The notes under the pieces were generated by a model. The model saw nothing but the letters and a program-made list of their open reading frames with translations. It was not told the origin of the DNA and did no database searches. Positions 1 to 5,286 of a stretch of DNA of 5,286 nucleotides are shown here, in pieces. A program made the position numbers and the translations under genes. Position 1 is the stretch's first letter; each line of letters opens with the position of its first letter. This stretch comes from an uncultured Prevotellaceae bacterium. Lineage in GTDB: Bacteria > Bacteroidota > Bacteroidia > Bacteroidales > Bacteroidaceae. Where the stretch lies: the NCBI GenBank assembly GCA_947176655.1, contig CAMWRK010000162.1, positions 1-5,286 of the forward strand. The letters are read 5' to 3'.

Positions 1-1355
1 ATGTACGTCTCGAGGTAGTCCTCTACGGTCTGTTTGCTCTCATGGTTCCAGTTCGCATAGTCGTTTAGCGCCAGAGACTGTCCTGCAATGAGGCGGCTCC
101 TCACCTCGGAAGGTCCGAGCATCACGCCGTTCTCGTCGGTGACCCATGCGTCGAAGGTGGGATCCACCCATATCCATTTCCCGAGATCTTTGCTCCATGC
201 CACCGCAATGACATGACATTCGGAGTCCGTGTCGTAGAATCGGGGCAGGCAGGTGAGGTATCTGGCAGGAATACCCTCCGCCAGCAGAACCTCGGTGAGC
301 ATTATGGCCATGAGGCGGCAGTTGACACCTGCATTCTCGGCCTTGCAATAGTCGTATAGGGCACCGAAATTCTGTGGAACTTTGGGGTAGGGTGCGCTGC
401 CGTTATGCCTCACGGCTTCGTGTACGAAATGAAGCAGGTTCTTTATGCGGCTCAGTTCGTCGCCGTTTCCGGCGACACTGTCAAGATTGAAGCGCAGGCG
501 GGTGGCTGTAAGAATGCTGTCTGACGGCTGGGCATAGGTGAAGTCTATCTTCGGTCCGGCTCCCGGCGTATATGGCGCGCTTTTCTTCAGGAGGTCGAGC
601 GTTGAGATGGCGCGGTCGGGGTCGGCAAACTTTCCCGACATTGTCCAGTCGGCATAGAGCTTGCCGGCATCGCAACGGTCCATCATGCTCTTTATTCTAT
701 CCATTGTCCTCATGGCAAATATGAACGAGTGTTCTCCGTTCTCGCTGGCCAGAGACTTCCTTACCCAGTCGCTTAGCTGCTTCAGCTGTGGCATGAGCTT
801 TTTCCTGCTGGCTCGAAACTCCTTGTCGGAAATCGTTGGCACGGCAGGGTTTTCACTGTTAAGAACCGCTCCACCAATCTTGTAGCCTTTGAAGTTGGGA
901 CAGTTCTCGCTTTCTGTGAACATCCAGTCCAATACCAATCCGTTTATATGCATGTATTCGCCCTTAGGACAGTTTGTCATACAGGGCCAGCGCGATGTGT
1001 ACACTATCGGCCCGCAGAATGTCACGGAACGTAGTTCCGGACAGTCCGCAAAGACAAGTCCTTCGGTATATGCCATGATTCCACGGAACTCTATGGTCTC
1101 CAGTTTGGGCCAGTTTCTTAGCGTCTGCCCCGGGAGATAACTGACATTCCCGTTAAAGACAATGCGTTCCAGGTTGGGAAATTTGTTTCTTTCAAGATAC
1201 GGAACTTCGTCCATGTCCCCGTCTATTGTCAGTTCGGTAATATTCTGCGTATTCGTGAGCTTGCCTATCTCCGAACTACGGACTGTTACCTTCTGGGCGT
1301 ATGCGCCCATGCCCATAAGGGCGGTCATTACGATTAGGGAAATTCGTTTCAACAT
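1..1355 (-). CDS. Exported leucine-rich-repeat / transglutaminase-like domain protein (3' end cut by window)
   Basis: Start ATG at 1355; the frame is open to base 1, giving 451 residues with the C-terminus missing. An in-frame TAA at 1389-1391 bounds the start, and this first ATG gives a Sec signal peptide: basic MLKR, hydrophobic core, cleavage likely after Ala20 (AYA|QK). No lipobox cysteine. Residues 36-162 hold six repeats of about 23 residues with the core x-P-x-L-x-x-I-x-F-x-G, resembling BspA-type leucine-rich repeats. A charged linker (about 175-290) follows. Residues about 300-430 match the transglutaminase-like (papain-fold) superfamily, with Cys346 in GVNCRLMA, His381 in ECHVIAVAW and Asp398 in WVDPTFDAW as the apparent triad. 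Such folds act as peptidases, amidases or cross-linkers; the reaction here cannot be assigned. It is probably periplasmic or surface-exposed. It is cysteine-rich (10 in the visible part, five within the repeats). It lies 61 bases downstream of the permease gene and may be co-transcribed. Domain call is confident; role is not. Confidence 0.88.
   Translation of the reverse strand, partial: MLKRISLIVMTALMGMGAYAQKVTVRSSEIGKLTNTQNITELTIDGDMDEVPYLERNKFPNLERIVFNGNVSYLPGQTLRNWPKLETIEFRGIMAYTEGLVFADCPELRSVTFCGPIVYTSRWPCMTNCPKGEYMHINGLVLDWMFTESENCPNFKGYKIGGAVLNSENPAVPTISDKEFRASRKKLMPQLKQLSDWVRKSLASENGEHSFIFAMRTMDRIKSMMDRCDAGKLYADWTMSGKFADPDRAISTLDLLKKSAPYTPGAGPKIDFTYAQPSDSILTATRLRFNLDSVAGNGDELSRIKNLLHFVHEAVRHNGSAPYPKVPQNFGALYDYCKAENAGVNCRLMAIMLTEVLLAEGIPARYLTCLPRFYDTDSECHVIAVAWSKDLGKWIWVDPTFDAWVTDENGVMLGPSEVRSRLIAGQSLALNDYANWNHESKQTVEDYLETY
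870..1250 (-). repeat. Six tandem ~23-residue leucine-rich-type protein repeats
   Basis: This is a protein-level repeat inside the transglutaminase-like gene. Units begin at residues 36, 59, 82, 105, 129 and 152, so the period is 23, 23, 23, 24 and 23. Aligned cores are TQNITELTIDG, FPNLERIVFNG, WPKLETIEFRG, CPELRSVTFCG, CPKGEYMHING and CPNFKGYKIGG. The closing glycine is present in all six and the second-position proline in five of six. The period and core pattern fit BspA-like leucine-rich repeats, which in other proteins form a curved binding surface. The DNA is not obviously repetitive, so this is an old protein repeat and not a recent expansion. Confidence 0.75.
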
Positions 1356-1416
1356 CGTTGTCTGTTTGTGTTTATTGGTGAATAATGTTTATGCTTTGGG
1401 TTCTTCATTGGCTGTA
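1356..1416 (-). other. Intergenic leader between permease and transglutaminase-like gene
   Basis: This is a 61-base gap. On the coding strand the last 38 bases before the ATG contain only two G residues and are rich in A and C. Such an unstructured leader is typical of Bacteroidota, which rely little on Shine-Dalgarno pairing. I see no purine-rich ribosome binding site, no TAnnTTTG promoter element and no terminator hairpin. That is compatible with read-through from the permease gene but does not prove it. Confidence 0.5.
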
Positions 1417-3780
1417 CTACTCCGTGCGTATGTTTTCTATGGGGTTCGTCGTGGCCACATTGAGACACTGTACGGTGACGGTGAGCAGAACCACGGCACA
1501 GACCGAGACGAAGGATGCCGGGAGAATCCACCAGTGTATGGGTGTGTGCTCGGCAAAGTTCTCCAGCCATCGGCTTCCTGTGTTGTATGCCAGCGGAGCG
1601 GCTATGACGAACGACACGACCAGTGGAACCGTGTACTTGCCAGTGAAGAGCAGTACCACCTCGGCCACGCTGCTGCCCATAATCTTGCGTATGGCTATCT
1701 CCTTGCGCCTGTATTCGGTCTCGAACATCGTCAGGCAGAATACGCCTATGAGGGTTATGGCTATGCTGATGCCGGCAAAAAACTCCACCTGTGAGATGAA
1801 ACGGAACTCTTCTTCGTATGTGTACTGCAGCTTCTGGTCAAGGAACTTCATGTCACCGTTCCATGTGTCGTCTGTCTTCCGTATGGCATCCAGTATCTGC
1901 TGTCTGGCCTCGAGTTTGTCGTATCCTGCCGCAATGCGGACAAATAACTTGTAGCCTGAGCCGCTCCACCATCTACCGTCCTCGCTATTGGCAACGACGA
2001 ATCCTACCGGTGTATTGCTGTTGTCGCTGCGCACGGATTTGGCCTTGAAATCCTCGCACACACCGACAATATTGTAGCTCATTTGTCCCCATTGGCCTAT
2101 GGGTTCGTTAAGTTTCAGCCAGGGGTACATGCGCATCATGCAGCTGTTCACTATCCAGGCTCCCTCCGGTTCTGTGGCATTGAAATCGCGGCCTTCAATG
2201 ATGTCCAGTCCCATTGTACGCATGTAATTCTCGTCCACGATAATGGTATTAAGGTATATTTCTGTTCCTTCTTTGCGCTCTCCGCGTACCCATCCCATGA
2301 ATGAATCCGTGGCTCCCAGTTCGTTCATTCCGAAGGCCGCACTCTTCACGCATGGCAGCTTCTCCACTTCCTGGCGTATGGCATCTTTCTTCTGCATGCT
2401 TTCCGGTGACAGAATGTCGCTGAATATCACCTCGTCCTTGGCGAAACCGTAGTCGCAATTGAAGATGTAGTGTGACTGGCTGTGCATGATGAACGTGCAT
2501 GCCGTCAGTATGAAGGCCACGGTGAACTGTAGCAGGAGCATGGCGTTGCGCAACTGTTTGCCGCGTGGAGACAGACCGAAAGCCCCTTTCAGCACCAGGG
2601 CGGGCTTGAACGACGTGGAGTACCACGCCGGATACAGTGCAGCCAGAATGCCTATCAGTATGGCTGCGGCCACTGTCGCGCCGGAAAACAGCATGTAATC
2701 GGTGAAGTCGACGCTGCCGGCAACAAGATTCATGCAGTCGGGGATGTTGCGGAAACCGAGGACCAGCAGCACGGCAATGCCGAGGGCGGCTATGGCCTGT
2801 ACCACGCTTTCCTGTATAAGTCCGAACCTTAGTCCGGATGTGGATGCTCCCATCACCTTGCGTGTGTTGAGGCCGCGTATGCGCAGGGGAGTCTCTGCCA
2901 GCGAGAAGTTCATGAAGTTGAGCAGGGCGATGATGAGGACGAAGAACGAGGCTACGGCTAGGACGGCAGCCAGATTGCTGTTGCCTTTGTCCTGTGGGTT
3001 TACACCTGATGTATATATGTCATTTACCGGAGATAGACGTATGTCGATGATTTCAGCCATTTCCGGGCTATTGTTGAAGAACTCGTGCAGGAACATGTCT
3101 TTGTAGGCTTTCTCCACGGCATCTTTATTGGCTTTGTCGTCAAGACGTACGAAGATGCCGTAGGACCAGTCCTGATAGTTGTCCATACCGATGTTGGTGA
3201 GACACGGGTATATGCCGTTCTTTATGGTGCAGTTTTGCGGAAAATCCTCACACACGCCGACAACGTTATAGTAGAAATTTGCCTGGACGCTTTTCAGCCT
3301 TTCGCCTACTGCGTCCTCCTTGCCGAATATTCTTTTTGCCTCGTTTCGGGTGATGATGACTGCCGTGTTGGTCTGCCAGTCTTCGGTATTTCCGTACAGC
3401 ATGGTGCTGCCTAAGAATGCGATTCCGTGATTGTCCATGTCGATACGTACGATGTCGAACTGCTTGTCGTCAAATTCAACATGAATATGCTCGTCTAAGC
3501 CAAAGGACACGTAGGCAGTGTGCTCTTCCACATGCGGGATGTCCTCCATCAGCGCGGCCATAGGGCGGCAGTTGCTGTCGCTCCAGGTGTCTCTGCTGAG
3601 GATGCCTTTATGCTCCAGTCGGAATGTTCTCCCGTAATCTTTGATGCTGTGGTTGTATGTGGTATTGTATTCCACTTGTGTCATGAACAGATAGAATGCC
3701 GCCAGTGCGAGACTTATGCCAAGCAGGTTGAGCGCGCTTGCCAGTTTGTGGCGGCGTATAAGATACAGTAGGCTTTTCAT
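1417..3780 (-). CDS. MacB/FtsX-family ABC transporter permease, two fused homologous halves
   Basis: Complete 787-residue inner-membrane permease. Start ATG at 3780 follows an in-frame TAA three codons upstream; it stops with TAG at 1417-1419. Each half has the FtsX/MacB layout: one membrane helix, a large periplasmic MacB-PCD-like domain, then three helices. Helices are near residues 13-33, 268-294, 320-343, 362-386 (first half) and 411-432, 665-685, 708-732, 749-772 (second half). The halves share landmarks: NVVGVCEDF at 172-180 and NIVGVCEDF at 570-578 in the periplasmic domains, and RKVMGAS at 307-313 and RKIMGSS at 698-704 in the cytoplasmic segment after the second helix of each half, where FtsX-type permeases contact their ATPase. 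MacB itself has four helices per chain and dimerises, so this chain looks like a covalent pseudo-dimer, common in Bacteroidota. In this family ATP hydrolysis is converted into periplasmic movement that pushes substrate into an outer-membrane duct, without transport through the permease. The ATPase gene ends 33 bases upstream. Substrate unknown. Confidence 0.93.
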   Translation of the reverse strand: MKSLLYLIRRHKLASALNLLGISLALAAFYLFMTQVEYNTTYNHSIKDYGRTFRLEHKGILSRDTWSDSNCRPMAALMEDIPHVEEHTAYVSFGLDEHIHVEFDDKQFDIVRIDMDNHGIAFLGSTMLYGNTEDWQTNTAVIITRNEAKRIFGKEDAVGERLKSVQANFYYNVVGVCEDFPQNCTIKNGIYPCLTNIGMDNYQDWSYGIFVRLDDKANKDAVEKAYKDMFLHEFFNNSPEMAEIIDIRLSPVNDIYTSGVNPQDKGNSNLAAVLAVASFFVLIIALLNFMNFSLAETPLRIRGLNTRKVMGASTSGLRFGLIQESVVQAIAALGIAVLLVLGFRNIPDCMNLVAGSVDFTDYMLFSGATVAAAILIGILAALYPAWYSTSFKPALVLKGAFGLSPRGKQLRNAMLLLQFTVAFILTACTFIMHSQSHYIFNCDYGFAKDEVIFSDILSPESMQKKDAIRQEVEKLPCVKSAAFGMNELGATDSFMGWVRGERKEGTEIYLNTIIVDENYMRTMGLDIIEGRDFNATEPEGAWIVNSCMMRMYPWLKLNEPIGQWGQMSYNIVGVCEDFKAKSVRSDNSNTPVGFVVANSEDGRWWSGSGYKLFVRIAAGYDKLEARQQILDAIRKTDDTWNGDMKFLDQKLQYTYEEEFRFISQVEFFAGISIAITLIGVFCLTMFETEYRRKEIAIRKIMGSSVAEVVLLFTGKYTVPLVVSFVIAAPLAYNTGSRWLENFAEHTPIHWWILPASFVSVCAVVLLTVTVQCLNVATTNPIENIRTE

Positions 3781-3813
3781 AATAGATTAGTCGGGATTGG
3801 TTATGTAAACACT
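3781..3813 (-). other. Short intergenic gap between ATPase and permease
   Basis: This 33-base gap separates the ATPase TGA from the permease ATG. It holds an in-frame TAA three codons before the permease start, which fixes that start. No purine-rich Shine-Dalgarno motif, promoter box or hairpin is visible. The close spacing supports co-transcription of the two genes. Confidence 0.5.
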
Positions 3814-4488
3814 TCATAATACCTTTGTGTCTGTTATTTCGCCGTCGAACAGGTTTATTGTGCGATGGGCGTAGGCGGCGTCGCGCTGTGAGTGTGTCAC
3901 CATGACTATGGTGGAACCTTCGGCATTGAGCTGCGAGAGGAGTTCCATAACGTCGAGACCGTTTCGCGAATCCAGATTGCCGGTAGGCTCGTCGGCAAGG
4001 ATCAGTTTGGGGTTGCCTACGATGGCGCGCGCTATGGCCACGCGCTGCTGCTGTCCGCCGCTGAGCTGCTGGGGATAGTGCTTGGCACGATGGCTGAGGC
4101 AGACCTTGCGCAGGATGTCGAGAACGCGTTCCTTGCGTTCCTTGCGCGGGACACCGAGGTATTTCAGTTGCAGTTCCACGTTCTCCTCCACGGTGAGCTC
4201 GTCTATCAGGTTGAAGCTCTGGAACACGAAGCCTATGCGTCCCTTGCGGTAGCGTGTGCGCTGGCTTTCGCTGAGGTTGCCCACTTCCTCTCCGTCGAGG
4301 TAGTATTTGCCCTCTGTGGGGTTGTCCAGCAGACCTAGGATGCTCAGCAATGTTGATTTGCCGCATCCGCTCGGCCCCATGATGGCCACAAATTCCCCGT
4401 CTTTGATTTCCATGTCAATGCCGTTGAGGGCTGTCGTCTCCACTTCTTCCGTACGGAACGTCTTTGTAAGTTTCTCTGTCGTAATCAT
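3814..4488 (-). CDS. ABC transporter ATP-binding protein, MacB/LolD-like
   Basis: Complete 224-residue nucleotide-binding subunit; this length is usual for stand-alone LolD/MacB-type ATPases. All signature elements are intact: Walker A GPSGCGKST at 38-46, Q-loop Gln90 in FVFQ, signature LSGGQQQ at 142-148, Walker B LILADEP at 162-168 with catalytic Glu167, D-loop near NLDS at 171-174, and switch histidine His199 in VTHS. SFNLIDELTVEENV after the Q-loop is characteristic of the MacB/LolD/FtsE group. The protein acts on the cytoplasmic face, dimerising and hydrolysing ATP to drive the permease encoded 33 bases downstream. I chose ATG at 4488 because family members begin just before the LTKTF strand; upstream in-frame sequence is low-complexity polar residues, then frame-shifted adaptor sequence. 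The start is not preceded by a Shine-Dalgarno at normal distance. In MacB proper the ATPase is fused to the permease; here it is separate. Naming it macB or lolD would go beyond the evidence. Confidence 0.95.
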   Translation of the reverse strand: MITTEKLTKTFRTEEVETTALNGIDMEIKDGEFVAIMGPSGCGKSTLLSILGLLDNPTEGKYYLDGEEVGNLSESQRTRYRKGRIGFVFQSFNLIDELTVEENVELQLKYLGVPRKERKERVLDILRKVCLSHRAKHYPQQLSGGQQQRVAIARAIVGNPKLILADEPTGNLDSRNGLDVMELLSQLNAEGSTIVMVTHSQRDAAYAHRTINLFDGEITDTKVL

Positions 4489-4538
4489 AGTAGTTGTGTT
4501 GTTAGTATGTTTTGTAGTGATGTTGTCAGTAGGGGCAT
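4485..4538 (-). CDS. Possible 17-codon leader peptide overlapping the ATPase start (doubtful)
   Basis: ATG at 4538 opens a 17-codon frame, MPLLTTSLQNILTTQLL, whose TGA shares four bases (ATGA) with the ATPase start codon, the classical arrangement for translational coupling. Six of 17 residues are leucine, five of them CTA codons, and four are threonine. An AGGAGG lies upstream, but its 16-base spacing is too long for normal use. The stretch is A/C-rich and nearly G-free, so a stop-free frame of this length could arise by chance. I record it as a candidate only. Confidence 0.15.
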   Translation of the reverse strand: MPLLTTSLQNILTTQLL

Positions 4539-4565
4539 TCTTCTGTATGGCGTGCCTCCTGTGTG
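4489..4565 (-). promoter_or_regulatory. Leader between adaptor and ATPase with AGGAGG and an A/C-rich tract
   Basis: This is a 77-base gap on the coding strand. Five bases after the adaptor stop lies a perfect AGGAGG (4555-4560), unusual in a Bacteroidota-like context. It sits 66 bases before the chosen ATPase ATG, too far to serve it directly. Six bases after it is an ATA codon (4546-4548), in frame with the ATPase and 20 codons upstream of its ATG. The last 47 bases before the ATG contain a single G and should be unstructured, a setting that favours initiation in this phylum. No promoter box or terminator hairpin was recognised. Confidence 0.35.
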
Positions 4566-5286
4566 TTATTCCAATTTGAGGACATCGTTGGCCTTGAAGG
4601 CTTCGTATCCGCTGGTGATGACCTTCTCGCCGGCTTCCAGCCCTTCCTCTATCTCGTAGTACTGCGGGTTCTGGCGGCTGATGCGTATGTTGCGCTTGTA
4701 GGCCTTGCCGCCGTTCTTGTCGAGGACGAAGATCCAGTTGCCGCCTGTGCTCTGGAAGAATGTGCCGCGGGGGACGATGACGGACTGTGAGGGCTTGCCG
4801 AGTTCGAGGTTGAGGTAATAGGTCTGTCCGGAGCGTATGTTTTCCGGACGTTCGCCGTTGAAGGCGAGGTCGGCGCGGAACTTGCCGCTGCGCACTTCCG
4901 GGTATACCTTGCGCACGCACAGCGTGTAGGACTTGCCGTCGCGTACGAAGGTGGCTGTAAGCCCGGTCCTGACGCGGTCTATGTAGTGCTCGTCAATCTG
5001 TGTCTCTATCTTGAAATCGCTCAGGTCGTTGATCTGGCCTATCTTGTTTCCTGCCCCGACGTTCTGACCCAGTTCCACGTCCAGCAGCCCCAGCTCGCCG
5101 TCTATGTTGGAGCGTACCTCCAGCTTGTCCCTGCGGTTGCGGACGAGGATGACGTTGCGGCGCATGTTCTCGAGGTTGTCCTCCATCTGTTCCATCTGCG
5201 CCTTGCGGTAGAGCGCGTTCTGTTTCAGCCTCTCGGATATGAGGTGGTGTTTGCGCTGTGCCAGTTCGTAGTCCTCCTTGCTTTGC
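4566..5286 (-). CDS. HlyD/MacA-like periplasmic adaptor subunit of an efflux or export system (5' end beyond window)
   Basis: The C-terminal 239 residues are visible, ending with TAA at 4566-4568; the frame is open through the window edge (first full codon at 5285), so the true start lies outside and the internal Met at 5195 is not it. Visible order: the end of an alpha-helical coiled-coil arm, rich in charged residues and Gln (visible residues 1-53); the second half of a lipoyl/barrel-sandwich domain around LEVRSNIDGELGLLDVELG (55-73) and NVGAGNKIGQI (75-85); a beta-barrel region (about 90-165); and a membrane-proximal domain beginning VPRGTFF and including EEGLEAGEKVITSGYEAF (213-230). This is the HlyD/MacA membrane-fusion layout. 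Such proteins are anchored in the inner membrane and bridge the permease to a TolC-type outer-membrane channel. The missing N-terminus should hold the membrane anchor or signal, the first lipoyl half and the first coiled-coil helix. It is the first visible gene of the probable operon; the substrate cannot be inferred. Confidence 0.93.
   Translation of the reverse strand, partial: QSKEDYELAQRKHHLISERLKQNALYRKAQMEQMEDNLENMRRNVILVRNRRDKLEVRSNIDGELGLLDVELGQNVGAGNKIGQINDLSDFKIETQIDEHYIDRVRTGLTATFVRDGKSYTLCVRKVYPEVRSGKFRADLAFNGERPENIRSGQTYYLNLELGKPSQSVIVPRGTFFQSTGGNWIFVLDKNGGKAYKRNIRISRQNPQYYEIEEGLEAGEKVITSGYEAFKANDVLKLE

Noticed and set aside
40..348. 102-codon minus-strand open frame
   Set aside because: It is a shifted frame within the transglutaminase-like domain, whose frame carries the conserved triad; this one is Arg/His/Gly-rich without motifs.
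1162..1794. 210-codon open frame on the plus strand opposite the permease end and the transglutaminase-like start
   Set aside because: It is antisense to two strong coding regions and shows no recognisable domain or start context; its hydrophobic stretch reflects complementary codons.
1385..1954. 189-codon open frame on the plus strand opposite the permease C-terminus
   Set aside because: It lies almost wholly antisense to the permease, has composition unlike a real protein, and overlaps another antisense frame.
3892..4338. 148-codon plus-strand open frame opposite the ATPase
   Set aside because: It mirrors the conserved ATPase codons and has no independent motif; antisense shadow frames are common opposite such genes.
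3608..4366. 252-codon open frame on the minus strand inside the ATPase and the permease start
   Set aside because: It overlaps two well-supported genes in a shifted frame, and its product is low-complexity Arg/Gln/Pro/His-rich, typical of a shadow frame.
4489..4920. N-terminal extension of the ATPase to an upstream ATG at 4920
   Set aside because: The extra 144 codons read through the adaptor gene in another frame, giving Arg/Gln/Pro-rich sequence with no domain. ATG at 4488 gives the family-normal 224-residue protein.
4566..5195. Treating the Met at 5195 as the adaptor start
   Set aside because: The frame stays open to the window edge and upstream residues continue the coiled coil. A start here would lack the first lipoyl half and the membrane anchor.
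1..5286. CRISPR array, tRNA or rRNA, insertion sequence, riboswitch
   Set aside because: No regularly spaced direct DNA repeats, cloverleaf-like segments, transposase motifs or inverted terminal repeats were seen. Nearly all of the window is covered by the four genes.

Overview
The window is a densely packed stretch of a Bacteroidota chromosome, probably Bacteroidales. This rests on the double-length FtsX-type permease, the HlyD/MacA-like adaptor style, a BspA-like leucine-rich-repeat protein, and start codons preceded by A/C-rich, G-poor leaders. The genus cannot be fixed from this sequence. All four genes lie on the minus strand, so transcription runs from high to low coordinates. Both end genes are cut by the window edges.

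In transcription order: (1) 4566-5286, the C-terminal part of a periplasmic adaptor (membrane fusion protein); (2) 3814-4488, a complete MacB/LolD-type ABC ATPase of 224 residues; (3) 1417-3780, a complete 787-residue MacB/FtsX-type permease made of two homologous halves; (4) 1-1355, the first 451 residues of an exported protein with a signal peptide, six short leucine-rich-type repeats and a transglutaminase-like Cys-His-Asp domain. Gaps are 77, 33 and 61 bases. No terminator hairpin or Bacteroides-type promoter (TAnnTTTG) was seen in any of them, so one transcript is plausible.

Genes 1-3 form a MacAB-like tripartite assembly. The ATPase drives the permease in the inner membrane, the permease acts mechanically on substrate in the periplasm, and the adaptor links it to an outer-membrane TolC-type channel. 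No such channel gene is in the window; it is expected beyond base 5286. The substrate is unknown. Gene 4 is not a standard part of such pumps. Its role is open: it could be a partner, a substrate or simply a neighbour.

No RNA gene, mobile element, CRISPR array or other non-coding element was recognised. The least expected observations are the repeat-plus-transglutaminase architecture of gene 4 and the leader between genes 1 and 2. That leader holds an AGGAGG placed correctly only for an AUA codon, and a 17-codon leucine/threonine-rich mini-ORF whose stop overlaps the ATPase start.
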